Shown: in pieces, positions 10,000 through 20,870 of the stretch | Layout: each line of letters begins with the position of its first letter | How positions within the stretch are numbered: position 1 is the first letter of the stretch | Assembly (NCBI GenBank): GCA_950295325.1 | Contig: OX485808.1 | Span: 1,740,501-1,800,500 of the forward strand | Source of the DNA: Polytrichum commune | Taxonomy: Eukaryota; Streptophyta; Polytrichopsida; Polytrichales; Polytrichaceae | Reading direction: 5' to 3' | DNA length: 60,000 nucleotides | The notes under the pieces: model-generated | Told to the model about the DNA's origin: nothing | Databases searched by the model: none | The model's input: only the letters and a program-made list of their open reading frames with translations | Translations under genes and position numbers: made by a program

Positions 10000-10620
10000 G
10001 GGAAGCATGCCTATCAAATAAGCGGGTTATGATGGTGACCCGGGGTTTCCAAAAGGTTGTAAGGCTCAAATTGGAACAAAGATCATGTGTAAATGGAATT
10101 TGACCATTCCATTGGTTCTAATGACAATGGTGGGCATGATGGTGGATTCGGCAAGGAAAATGGTGGAGTCCTTTGAAAGGGCTCCCGCACACCTCAAAAA
10201 GCATTTGGGGCTTAGAATACCGAATGCACCCAAAACCTTGGAGGGCATTAATTTTGGATTGAAATTACAATCCAAAATGCAATGTGATGATCTTGGAATG
10301 AACTTGGTGCGAATGAGGCACCCGGGGCCTCTTAAGGCCTATATGCGCGATTCAAACGCACATATGAAGGATACACCTAAAATGGACGAGCTTTGTAAGA
10401 AATTCATCATTTTAGGTGGGGTTTCAAAAGCGGGTGGTGAATACCAAGTTCAAATTTCCAAAAGTTTATTGAGGTTGTGGCGGGGATCATCAAAATTTCC
10501 ACGAGCGTTAAGGCCGATGACCCCAATTAGAAATTTGGCGGTGCCTTACAACAATGGACGTTGAGGGGAGATAGGTACCACGCCAAATAATACTTGTGCC
10601 ACGGACCGAATGTAAGACGA
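10000..10620 (+). pseudogene. gag-like region, copy 2
   Basis: The longest open stretch, 10085-10564 (159 codons), is the best-preserved version of this region in the family. It reads CKWNLTIPLVLMTMVGMMVD, ESFERAPAHLKKHLGL and later EYQVQISKSLLRLWRG. The block is colinear with copies 1, 3, 4 and 5. No zinc knuckle or classical Retrotrans_gag signature is evident to me. One unit of the 57-bp repeat follows (about 10585-10640). Confidence 0.55.
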
Positions 10621-10659
10621 TGGCATTGTGGCCAAGACTAGTAGCCTTAAGCTGAGGCC

Positions 10660-11095
10660 AAGTCTTTTGTACCTTGAGGCTCAAATGAATGGGAGAATTG
10701 TCTCATGGGTTGACAAAGAGGCAAGGCATTCATTCTTGAGCCCAAAATTCACAAGGGAGTTGGGGCTTGCCGATTGATAGAGAAAGCAAGCCCACCAAGG
10801 TGCGGTTTGGAAAGGGCGAACCGCATGAGACAAAGGAGGCCGCGATACATGTAACCTTTCAATGTGGGACATTGGTTTTTTTTTTTTAAATTTCACACCA
10901 TGTGAAATAGATAAAATGCATGTCATTGTGAAGGCCGCCTTCTTTGAAACTCACATGATAGATGTGAGGTGCAAGCCGGTGTGCTTGCGGTGCATTATGA
11001 TGTGTCATAATGGCAAAGAATTGAAGTTCAAATTGACAAGGACTCCTATGGTAGGAGGACCCAAGTTTGAATTTGGTCTTAATGGACAAAATGAA
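10660..11095 (+). pseudogene. Protease remnant, copy 2
   Basis: Reads YLEAQMNGRIVSWVDKEARH then SFLSPKFTRELGLAD, and after a break VIVKAAFFETHMIDVRCKPV and MMCHNGKELKFKLTRTPMVG. This follows the aspartic-protease pattern xVNGxxVxALVDTGAxxxFIS...GL. The catalytic D-T/S-G is replaced by D-K-E. Copies 3, 4 and 5 also read DKE, so the change predates their spread. A poly-T run at 10870-10883 replaces bases present in copy 4. Confidence 0.6.
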
Positions 11096-11109
11096 AAATA
11101 GAAAACATA

Positions 11110-12500
11110 ATGGTCGTGGTTCAATTGGAGCAAATGCAAGGAACGTATGGGGAGGCTAGGAAAGATGTGCCTCCCCTAAACCACATTGGTGGGATGTTGG
11201 TGAGATACAAGGATGTATTCACCAATGTGTTGCCCAAAAAGTTACCGCCAAGGAAAGAAAAATAACTTTGCTCAACGAGAGATTGAGTTTTTGAGGTATG
11301 TGGTGACAAAGGAAGTTGATGGATGAACATGAAGAATGTTAAGGCAATCCAAAAGGAGAATTGGCCCTTGATTCAAAAATGGCTAAGGTCATTTGTTGGC
11401 CTAGCCAACTACTACCACCACTTCATTCGAGAGTTTTTGAAGGTTGTTAGGACCTTTGTCAACTTATGGAGAAAAATGGCTATCCCAAGAGTGGGACTAG
11501 CCTTGTTACCAAGTCTTTGGGGAGCTCAAGAGCAAGTTCTCTTTACAAGATATGGTTAAGTTTCCGGGTTTTCATAAGCATTTTGAGGTGCACATGGGGG
11601 CGAAGGACTTTACCATTGGCGGATATTGATCCAAGATGGATGACCATTGCTTATGGGAGTATTAACCTCCATGATTGTCGAACCTTGTCCGGCTTGTGAA
11701 AGAAATGGCTATCCCAAGAGTGGGATGAGCCTTGCCACAAAGCCTTTGGGAAGTTTAAGACCAAGTTCTCTTCGCCGCCCGTGTTCAAGTTCGTGGAGAT
11801 TGACAAATCTTTGAGGTGCATATGGGGGCGAGTGACTTTACCATTGGCGGATGTTGAGGCAAAATGGATGGCCATTGCATATAAGAGCATGAAGCTCGAT
11901 GGTTGTCCGACCTTGTCCAACTTGTGCAAGAAATGGCTATCCCAAGAGTGGGATGAGCCTTGCCACAAAGCCTTTGGGAAGTTTAAGACCAACTTCTCTT
12001 CGCCGCCCGTGCTCAAGTTCGCGGAATTTGACAAACCTTTTGAGGTGCATACGGGGGCGCATGACTTTAACATTGGTGGATGTGGATGCAACATGGATGG
12101 CCATTGTATATGGGAGCATGAAGCTCGATGATTATCCAATCTTGTACGACTTGTCAAAGAAATGGCTATCCCAAGAGTGGGATGATGTTTGTCACGAGTC
12201 TTTGGGGAGCTTAAGACCAAGTTCTCTTCGCCGCCCGTGCTCAAGTTCGCGGAGCTTGACAAACCTTTTGAGGTGCATACGGGGGTGAGTGACTCTGCCA
12301 ATGGTGGATTATGTGTAAGATGGATGGCGATTGCATATGGGAGCATGAAGCTCGATGGTTGTCAAAGAAGACAACCAAGTCATGACAAAGAACTTCTTTG
12401 CCGTAGTGCATTGCTTGAAGATGTGGCGACACTATTTGGGATCGCACAAAGCAAAGGTCTACATGGACAATGTGTCCTAAAATAATTTTGACATACAAGC
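11110..12500 (+). pseudogene. RT remnant and RNase H, copy 2
   Basis: An RT start (RYKDVFTNVLPKKLPPR, about 11200-11260) passes after roughly 25 bp to the RT C-terminal block (IEFLRYVVTKEV-like, then SFVGLANYYHHFIREFLKVV at about 11388-11450). The catalytic fingers and palm between them are missing. Four 228-bp repeats follow, each with a KKWLSQEWDEPCHKAFGKFK-type connection and an FEVHTGASDF-type RNase H start. The RNase H end is QPSHDKELLCRSALLEDVAT. Frames shift between blocks. Confidence 0.75.
11479..12390 (+). repeat. 228-bp in-frame tandem repeat of the RT/RNase H junction, copy 2
   Basis: GGCTATCCCAAGAGTGGGA recurs at 11479, 11707, 11935 and 12164, spacings 228, 228 and 229 bp. Since 228 is 3 x 76, each unit adds a 76-residue module without changing frame. 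Confidence 0.9.
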
Positions 12501-12739
12501 GCAAGTAAGCGCAAAGTCATTGCGGTGGCATGATAGTTTGGCGCTTATGAAGGTGGATTTGATCCACAAACCGGACCGCGGAAATGTGGTGCGGATGCGC
12601 TAAGTAGACCGAATGAGTTCCAAGCAATGAGAACCATCCAAACCTTGTGGCTAATGTGTGCCGGCGAAGGAAACTTGTGATGCAAGATACAGGAGGGGTA
12701 AATTAACTACCCCAAACCACAAAAGCTTTTAGGTGAGCT

Positions 12740-13900
12740 TCACAAGAGCAAGGTGCTCAAAGAGGTTAAGCTGGTGTATGGATTGTCCAAATGCAAGCAA
12801 AGTTGGGTGTATGTGCCTCAAGGCAAGTTGAGGCTATCGGTTTTGAAGGAAGAATGTGATAGTCCTATTGCCGGCCATAGAGGAGAAAGAAAAAAACCGC
12901 CATAGAATGGTGTCATGGAGTTACCATTGGCGGTGCATTAAAGGAAGATATAGCCCACTTTGTGAAGGCTTGAATTAAAGTGCCAAGTAAACCGAGCCTC
13001 TTACAAAAAGCAAGGTGGTTTCTTGCAACCGTTGCCTATCCCGCTGGCGCCATGGCATAGTATGTGCATGGACTTGATGACAAGTTTGTTGGAGTCACAT
13101 GGGTACGATGCCATCTTGTTGATGGTATAGCGGTTTGCCAAGTTGGCACACATGGTGCCGATTGTGGGAACCGCCACCGCGTTGGAGACCGCATAGCCTT
13201 TTCTCAAACGATGGTTGAGGCACCACGGGTTGCCAAGAGTGATTGTGTGGGATCAAGATCCAAAGTTCACAAGTGCATTTTCAATGCATTTCTCTAAGGA
13301 GGTCGGAATGAAACTAAGGTTTAGCACGGCCTTGCATTCCCAAATGAATGGGAAAGCAGAGCGTGTGAATGGAGTCTTGAAGCAATACTTGAGGAACTTG
13401 GTGGGGGCAGACCAAGGAGATTGGGCGGACTATGTGGGTCGAGCGGAGTGTAATTGCAATGTAGCCACGCACTTGGCTACCAAGGGGTGGTCTTTCGTGG
13501 TGGCTTATGGAGTGGATGCGCTCCAACCTATTAACCTAGCCCTCGAGGGGGCACATTCAACACTAGAGTTCAACCAAGATGGTGAGGACTTGGCCAAGGA
13601 TGGTAAACAAGTCTTGGAGATGACCAAGTTGTTGGTGGAGAAAGCCCGAAGGTGCTACGGAGTGCAAATCAATGTCGGAAGACGCGAAGTGGAGTATGAG
13701 GTGGGCCAATAAGGTGTTGTTGAATGTGGACAACTTCACCTTGCCCAAAGACCTTACTCCAAAAGTTCATGTCCAAAATTGGAGCTTCGTTTTCCATTGT
13801 GGAACAAGTGTTCAAGGACATCTATAAGTTGGAATTACTGCCGGAGATCAAAGTGCATCTGACATTTCATGTCTCATTACGAAAGTCATTTTAGGACAAC
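12740..13900 (+). pseudogene. Integrase, copy 2
   Basis: An H2C2-type segment (YGLSKCKQSWVYVPQGKLRL, then HRMVSWSYHWRCIKEDIAHF-like) leads to the core. Catalytic residues are visible as the D of MDLITSLPESHGYD-like sequence, the D of VIVWDQDPKFTSAFSMHF and the E of MNGKAERVNGVLKQYLRNLV. The frame 13215-13712 is open for 165 codons. A C-terminal GPY/F-like part (YKLELLPEIKVHLTFHVS) follows in another frame at about 13820-13890. An early shift separates the two catalytic Asp regions, so no functional integrase is encoded. Confidence 0.85.
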
Positions 13901-13924
13901 ATCTTGTGGCCCGATCACAAGCAA

Positions 13925-14165
13925 GTGATTAGGCCACGTCCCGACCTTGTGGAGGTCATTTGGAACATGAGGTAGGAGGGCATCCTCAAGTGTAGGAAGC
14001 CCAAGTGAAAATGAAAGAAAATGTACAAAGGAGTACTTGGTGAAATGATGAGGATACCATGAGAAAGAAACCGCTTGGGTGGCGGCAAGAGACATGGTGA
14101 ACACCAATGAATTGGTGAAGCACTTTGAAGAAACTAAGGCTAAGGACTCCAATAAAATAAACCGT
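13925..14165 (+). pseudogene. Chromodomain remnant, copy 2
   Basis: After the integrase, the pieces EGILKCRKPK, KEYLVK, GYHEKETAWVAARDMVNTNE and LVKHFEE match the chromodomain pattern EAILxxR...EYLVKWKGYxxEExTWE. This places family A among chromoviruses. Stops interrupt it, including two consecutive TGA codons where KWKG should be. Confidence 0.75.
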
Positions 14166-14988
14166 AGGCATTGATGAGGACATCAATCTCCTTTAGTGGG
14201 GGAGAGACGCTAGTAGCACACTTAGCTTCGAGGCTAATTACTCCACAACATGAACTTGTTCTTTGGCTTGAGGGAATAAAGTCCAAACTTTAGTGGTGCA
14301 AAGAGAAAAGTATGAGATGAGGTCCTAGTCTTGTACTTGTGCTTGGTTAATGGAAGAGGGGGAATTGAAATGCCAAACTAGGTTGGGTAAGCCGAGTAAT
14401 TGGGGGCCATGGCTTGGAGGGGCCTTGGATAAGACCAAGAAACTTCTTAGTTGTGGGCTTGTCCGGGCGGGGGCAAGGTGATGGCGCGTGCTCATAAAAG
14501 TGCTACCCGCGAGCTAACGAGAGTTGGCGCATGGGAGTCATGAACCCATGTCTCGAAAGAGCAAAGTGGGAACCGAGTCGGGCGGGACTTGGCATCACCC
14601 CCGTGCGATCGAGGCGTGGCTTAACAATGGAAAGCCATCTCGGAGTTGCAACCAAGACAACTTAGTGGAAGCGTTGAGGTCTCGCCTAGATGTGTCATGT
14701 TAGGCTAGTGGAGCCTAATGGGGGAGGCCCCAAAGGAGGGGCAACCCAAGTGAGTTCCAAAGTATGTGGGTCTAGTATAGGTTAGGTCCTTGGATGAGAG
14801 ATCCAAGGTCGCTAACGGACCACCTACGAACAACACCTTTGGGACTACGCCAAATTTGAAGATGCATTGTGGGGGTCGCGCCCAAAGGTAAACACAATGC
14901 CACACCATAGAGGATGGCAACTTGAGAATTGGTGTGCCGACTACGAGTATAGTCGATGAGGGCATCGACTCCGTTTGGTGGGGGTGAG
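14166..14988 (+). other. 3' non-coding region of copy 2 with polypurine tract
   Basis: About 820 bp without a credible frame, shared almost unchanged with copy 4 (23645-24484). It ends in a purine-rich TTGGTGGGGGTGAG directly before the 3' LTR, the likely polypurine tract. Copy 3 lacks about 600 bp of this region. Confidence 0.7.
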
Positions 14989-15294
14989 TGTCGCGCACCT
15001 CTCCATGAGGAGTGCCCGAAACACCATGGGCACAAGGGGGACCCCGGAGTGACACCTTGGACTTGTGGCGCCGTTGGTGAGAGGGCCCAAGTGATCCTAG
15101 TGTGGGGAGGGCCCCGGGCGTTGAGAACGCCTCCCACCCACGGAGACTAGGAGGCATAAGGGTAAGGCCATAAGCTATGCGTAGCTCATGGTGTGGTGAT
15201 TCTAGAAAGCTCAAGAATACCTCAATCGGAGGTGTGAGCTAGGAGTTATGGCCATTTGAGTGGGGCGCTGTCCCGGGACAGCGCCCTGGTACAG
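14989..15294 (+). repeat. 3' LTR of copy 2, first part
   Basis: 306 bp of LTR, cut after CTGGTACAG (15286-15294), which is the 9-bp target duplication of the Mutator-like element starting at 15295. The remaining 677 bp are at 46135-46810 in reverse. Confidence 0.92.
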
Positions 15295-15475
15295 GGATCT
15301 CCGTATTTTAGTGCTACGAGCGTTTCTAGGACGCCTCCCGCGGGCAGCGTTCAGGGTCGGGCAGCCCGTTCCTGTCCTCCCGTCCCGTCCCGACCCGTCC
15401 TCCCGCCCCGACCCGTCTTACCTGCCCGTCTTGGCCTTCCTGCCCGTGTCCTCCATCCGTCCAGCCGTCCGTCCG
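15295..15475 (+). mobile_element. Mutator-like element, left terminal repeat (first part)
   Basis: Starts GGATCTCCGTATTTTAGTGC and continues into a CGTCC/CGACCC-rich stretch. The same sequence begins at 46811 and, past a nested insertion, continues at 49840. The flanking 9-mer CTGGTACAG is repeated beside the other end, the TSD length typical of Mutator-like elements. Copy 3 of family A interrupts this repeat at 15475 (TSD GTCCG), and it resumes at 28635. An uninterrupted GCCTCCCGC at 15333-15341 is the empty counterpart of the small MULE's target at 46849. Confidence 0.82.
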
Positions 15476-16467
15476 TGTCGCAACCCTTGCTAGCCCCTCT
15501 TGACAATCTTGCCAATTTTCCATTCTACCAAAGGTTACGAGCGCTAACCATTCGCATTCCGCCATGCTAATGGATAGCTCCTCTTACCCCGGACCAATAG
15601 TTCATAGGAGGGAACCAACCCTCCTACTTTGCTTTCGGGACTCACCCCTTAATCGCTAACCAACCCCTTTAATCGGTAACCAATCCTTAGATGTGGACTT
15701 CCATCCATGGAAGTCCAATCTTATGTTGATCATCGCGTTGCCAGAGCAACACTACAACAACCCGAACCATACTAGGCAACTATGGCCTCACATTAGGCCA
15801 ATGCCAATGGAGGCCGTGCCGTTCGGCCTCGGGTGGGTGAGGCCACACCACCTCACCCATATAAGCCTCTAGGACTCTACGCGGGGCCCCTACCCCACCG
15901 TCAACCAACCTCTTGTCTCTCCACCAAGAGTTGGGGCCAAGTGGACACTTTCCCTTAGCCGCTGGGCCTAGAAGCCCCCATCAGCTTCAGACCATCATAA
16001 CTTCCTTGTATGATGTCTGATTCCAACAACCAACCACTCCATCCTCATCTACGCTTCACGTAGATGCCGATGGACTCCTCATTTGCCCCATTCGGGCAAG
16101 TCTTGAGGAAGTTATGCCTGTTTGAACCTTGGCAGTCCCGGGAATCACTCCCAGGCACTGCTGTACCAGGGCGCTGTCCCGGGACAGCGCCCCACTCAAA
16201 TGGCCATAACTCCTAGCTCACACCTCCGATTGAGGTGTTCTTTAGCTTTCTAGAATCACCACGCCATGAGCTACGCATAACTCATGGCCTTACCCTTGTG
16301 CCTCCTAGTCTTCGTGGGTGGGAGGCGTTCCCAACGCCCGGGGCCCTCACCCACACTAGGATCACTTGGGCCCTCTCACCAACGGCGCCACAAGTCCCGG
16401 GTGTCACTCCGGGGTCCCCCTTGTGCCCATGGTGTTTCGGGCACTCCTCATGGAGAGGTGCGCGACA
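15476..16467 (-). repeat. 3' LTR of copy 3
   Basis: 992 bp. It shares with 27638-28629 variants not seen elsewhere (CTTGACAATC, CTACCAAAGG), confirming the pair. Confidence 0.92.
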
Positions 16468-18697
16468 TACTCGGCTTACCCAACCTAGTTTGGCATGTCT
16501 ATTCCCCCTCTTCCATTAACCAAGCACAAGTACAAGACTAGGACCTCATCTCATACTTTTCTCTTTGCACCACTAAAGTTTGGACTTTATTCCCTCAAGC
16601 CAAAGAACAAGTTCATGTTGTGGAGTAATTAACCTCGAAGCTAAGTGTGCTACTAGCGTCTCTCCCCCACTAAAGGAGATTGATGTCCTCATCAATGCCT
16701 ACGCTTCATTTTATTGGAATCCTTAGCCTTAGTTTCTTCAAAGTGCTTCACCTATTCATTGGTGTTCACCATGTCTCTTGCCGCCACCCAAGCGGTTTCT
16801 TTTTCATGGTATCCTGACCATTTCACCAAGTACTCTTTTGTACATTTTTTTTCATTTTCACTTGGGCTTCCTACACTTGAGGGTGCCCTCCTACCTCATG
16901 TTCCAAATGACCTCCATAAGGTCGGGAGGTGGCCTAATCACTTGCTTGTGATCGGGCCACAAGGTGTCGTCCTAAAATGACTTTCGTATTGAGACATGAA
17001 ATGTCGGATGCACTTTGATCTCCGGCGGTAATTCCAACTTATACATGTCCTTGAACACTTGTTCCACAATGGAAAACGAAGCTCCAATTTTGGACATGAA
17101 CTTTGGAGTGAGGCCTTTGGGCAAGGTGAAGTTGTCCACATTCAACAACACCTTATTGGCCCACCTCATACTCCACTTCGCGTCTTCCGGCATTGACTTG
17201 CACTTCGTAGCACATTCGGGCTTTCTCCACCAACAACTTGGTCATCTCCAAGACTTGTTTACATTCTTGGCCAAGTCCTCACCATCTTGGTTGAACTCTA
17301 GTGTTGAATGTGCCCCCTCGAGAGCTAGGTTAATAGGTTGGAGCGCATCCACTCCATAAGCCACCACCAAAGACCACCCCTTGGTAGCCAAGTGCGTGGC
17401 TACATTGCAATTACACTCCGCTCGACCCACATAGTCCGCCCAATCTCCTTGGTCTGCCCCCACCAAGTTCCTCAAGTATTGCTTCAAGACTCCATTCACA
17501 TCCTCCGCTTTCCCATTCATTTGGGAATGCAAGGCCGTGCTAAACCTTAGTTTCATTCCGACCTCCTTAGAGAAATGCATTGAAAATGCACTTGTGAACT
17601 TTGGATCTTGATCCCACACAATCACTCTTGGCAACCCGTGGTGCCTCAACCATCCTTTGAGAAAAGGCTATGCGGTCTCCAACGCGGTGGCGGTTCCCAC
17701 AATCGGCACCATGTGTGCCAACTTGGCAAACCGCTCTACCATCAACAAGATGGCATCATACCCATGTGACTCCGGCAAACTTGTGATCAAGTCCATGCAC
17801 ATACTATGCCATGGCGCCGACGAGATAGGCAACGGTTGCAAGAAACCGCCTTGCTTTTGGTAAGAGGCTCGGTTCACTTGGCACTTTATTCACGCCTTCA
17901 CAAAGTGGGTTATATCCTCCTTTATGCACCGCCAATGGTACCTCCATGACACCATTCTATGGCGGTTTTTTCTTTCTCCTTTATGGCCGGCAATAGGACT
18001 ATCACATTTTTCCTTCAAAACCGATAGCCTCAACTTGCCTTGAGGCACATACACCCGACTTTGCTTACACTTGAACAATCCGTCCACCAACTTAACCTCT
18101 TTGAGCACCTTGCTCTTGCGAAGCTCACCTAAAAGCTTTTGTGCCTCGGGGTAGTTAATTTACCCCTCCCGTATCTTGCATCACAAGTTTCCTTCGCCGG
18201 CACACATTAGCCACAAGGTTTGGATGGTTCTCATTGCTTGGAACTCATCCGGTCTACTTAGCGCATCCGGCACCACATTTCCATGGTCCGGTTTGTGGAC
18301 CAAATCCACCTTCATAAGCGCCAAACTATCATGCCACCGCAATGACTTGGCGCTCACTTGCGCTTGAATGTCAAAATTCTGTTAGGACACATTGTCCATG
18401 TAGACCTTTGTTTTGTGCAACCCCAAATAGTGTGGCCACATCTTCAAGCAATGCACTACGGCAAAGAAGTTCTTTGTCATGAGTTGGTTGTCTTCTTTGA
18501 CAACCATCGAGCCTCAAGCCCCCATATGCAAAGGCCATCCATCTTACATTAACAATCCATCATTGGCATTGGCAAAGTTACTCGCCCCCGTATGCACCTC
18601 AAAAGGTTTGTCAAACTCCATGAACTTGAGCACGGGCGGCGAATAGAACTTGGTGTTAAACTCCCCAAAGACTCGTGACAAACATCATCCCACTCTT
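16468..18697 (-). pseudogene. Copy 3: integrase, chromodomain and RNase H end
   Basis: Read on the minus strand from 18697 down: the last RNase H module (18549-18697), RNase H end (18358-18550), H2C2 region (18108-17890, IAGHKGERKNRHRMVSWRYH) and integrase core. Catalytic blocks are MDLITSLPESHGYDAILLMV (17877-17668) and VWDQDPKFTSAFSMHF through NGKAEDVNGVLKQYLRN (17649-17242). A C-terminal block YKLELPPEIKVHPTFHVS follows at about 17060, and chromodomain pieces lie at about 16720-16930. About 230 bp of non-coding sequence remains before the LTR. Frameshifts separate the blocks. Confidence 0.8.
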
Positions 18698-19670
18698 TGT
18701 CGCGCACCTCTCCATGAGGAGTGCCCGAAACACCATGGGCACAAGGGGGACCCCGGAGTGACACCCGGGACTTGTGGCGCCGTTGGTGAGAGGGCCCAAG
18801 TGATCCTAGTGTGGGTGAGGGCCCCGGGCGTTGGGAACGCCTCCCACCCACGAAGACTAGGAGGCACAAAGGTAAGGCCATGAGCTATGCGTAGCTCATG
18901 GCGTGGTGATTCTAGAAAGCTCAAGAACACCTCAATCGGAGGTGTGAGCTAGGAGTTATGGCCATTTGAGTGGGGCGCTGTCCCGGGACAGCGCCCTGGT
19001 ACAGCAGTGCCTGGGAGTGATTCCCGGGACTGCCAAGGTTCAAACAGGCATAACGTCCTCAGTACTTGTCCGAATGGGGCAAGTGAGGAGTCCATCGGCA
19101 TCTACGTAAAGCGTAGATGAAGATGGAGTGGTTGGTTGTTATGATCAGACATCATACAAGGAAGTTATGATGGTCTGAAGCTGCTAGGGGGTTCTAGGCC
19201 CAGCAGCTAAAGGAAAATGTCCACTTGGCCCCAACTCTTGGTAGAGAGACAAGAGGTTGGTTGACGGTGGGGTAGGGGCCCCGCGTGAAGTCCTAGAGGC
19301 TTATATGGGTGAGGTGGTGTGGCCTCACCCACCCGAGGCCGAACGGCAAGGCTTCCATGGGCATTGGCCCATTGTGAGGCCATAGTTGCCTAGTATGGTT
19401 CGGGTTGTTGTAGTGTTGCTCCGGCAATGCGATGATCAACATGGGATTGGACTTCCATGGATGGAAGTCCACATCTAGGAATGGGTTACCGATTAAGGGG
19501 TGAGTCCCGAAAGCAAAGTAGGAGGGTTGGTTCCCTCCTATGAACTATAAGGTCCGGGGTAGGAGGAGCTAATCATTAGCATGGCGGAATGCAAATGGTT
19601 AGCGCTCGTAACCTTTGCTAGAATTGAAAATTGGCAAGATTGTGAAGGGGGGCTAGCAAAGGTTGCGACA
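18698..19670 (+). repeat. 5' LTR of copy 4
   Basis: 973 bp, TGTCGCGCACC...TTGCGACA, followed by CTTGGTATCAGAGCAGG. Confidence 0.94.
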
Positions 19671-19672
19671 CT

Positions 19673-19684
19673 TGGTATCAGAGC
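19673..19684 (+). other. Primer-binding site (initiator tRNA-Met), copy 4
   Basis: TGGTATCAGAGC two bases after the 5' LTR. Confidence 0.92.
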
Positions 19685-19710
19685 AGGGTTCCAAGTTTTG
19701 AGCTCGCACT

Positions 19711-20870
19711 TTGAGGGAAACATGGGTATCAAAAATGCGGGTTATGATGGTGAGCCCGGGGTTTCCAAAAGGTTGTGAGGCTCGAATTGGAACAAGGATC
19801 ATGTGCAAGTGGAATTTGACCATACCATTGGTTCAAATGACAATGGTGGGCATGAGGGTGGATTTGGTAAGGAAAATGGAGGAGTGCTTTGAAAAGGGCT
19901 CCCGCAAACCTCAAAAAACATTTGGGGCCTAGAATACCGAAAGCACCCAAAACCTTGGAGGGCATTAATGTTGGATTGAAATTCCAATTCGAAATGCTTG
20001 GAAGGTATTGATGTTGGAATGAATTTGGTGGAAATGAGGCGTCCGGGCCTCTTAAGGCGTATATGCGCGCATTTCACACCCAAATAAATAGTACATCTTT
20101 GATGAACGAGCTTTCTAAGAAATGCATCGTTTTAGGTGGGTTTCAAAAGCGGGTGGTGAATACCAAGTTCAAATTTCCAAAGTTTATTGAGGTTGTGGTG
20201 GGGATCATCAAAATTGCCATGAGCATCAAGGCCGATGACCCCATTAAGCAATTTGGCGGTGCGTTACAACAATGGACGTTGAGGGGAGATAGGTTCCCCG
20301 CCAAATAATATTTATGCCGCGAACCGAATGTAAGACGATGGCATTGTGGCCAAGGCTAGTAGCCTTAAGCCGAGGCCAAGTCTTTTGTACCTTGAGGCTC
20401 AAATGAATGGGAGAAATGTCTCATGTATTGATAAAGAGGCTACCACTTCTTCTTGAGCCCAAAACTCATAAGGGAGTTGGGGCTTGCCGATTGATAGAGC
20501 GGGCAAGCCCACCAAGGCGCGGTTTGAAAAGGGCGATCCGCATGAGACAAAGGAGCCCGCGATGCATGTAACCTTTCAATGTGGGACATTGGTTTTTTGT
20601 CAAAATTTCACACCATGTGAAATAGATGAAATGCATGTCATTGTGAAGGCCGCCTTCTTTGAAACTCACATGATAGATGTGAGGTGCAAGCCGGTGTGCT
20701 TGCGGTGCATTATGATGTGTCATAATGGCAAAGAATTGAAGTTCAAATTGACAAGGACTCCTATGGTAGGAGGATCTAAGTTGAATTTGGTTTTAATGGA
20801 CCAAATGAAAAATAGAAAGCATAATGGTCGTGGTTCAATTGGAGCAACTCCAAGGAACGTATGGGGAGGC
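19711..20870 (+). pseudogene. gag-like and protease remnants, copy 4
   Basis: The gag-like region (19711-20310) has open pieces such as VDLVRKMEECFEKGSRKPQK and MSIKADDPIKQFGGALQQWT. A single 57-bp unit follows. The protease remnant (about 20395-20870) has the D-K-E triad position and the block EIDEMHVIVKAAFFETHMID ending MVGGSKLNLVLMDQMK. Stops split every part. Confidence 0.6.

Larger units (their letters stand above)
8983..15294 (+). mobile_element. Family A retrotransposon, copy 2 (3' LTR interrupted)
   Basis: Plus-strand copy with 5' LTR 8983-9955, primer site 9958-9969, internal region to 14988 and the first 306 bp of its 3' LTR to 15294, where a Mutator-like element begins. The rest of the 3' LTR lies inverted at 46135-46810. 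Target duplication CCTTA is at 8978-8982 and, as TAAGG, at 46130-46134. Both LTR pieces share variants with the 5' LTR that other copies lack (CCTTGGACTT in the first part; GGACGGAAG and ATGTACGTAAAG in the second). Confidence 0.9.
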
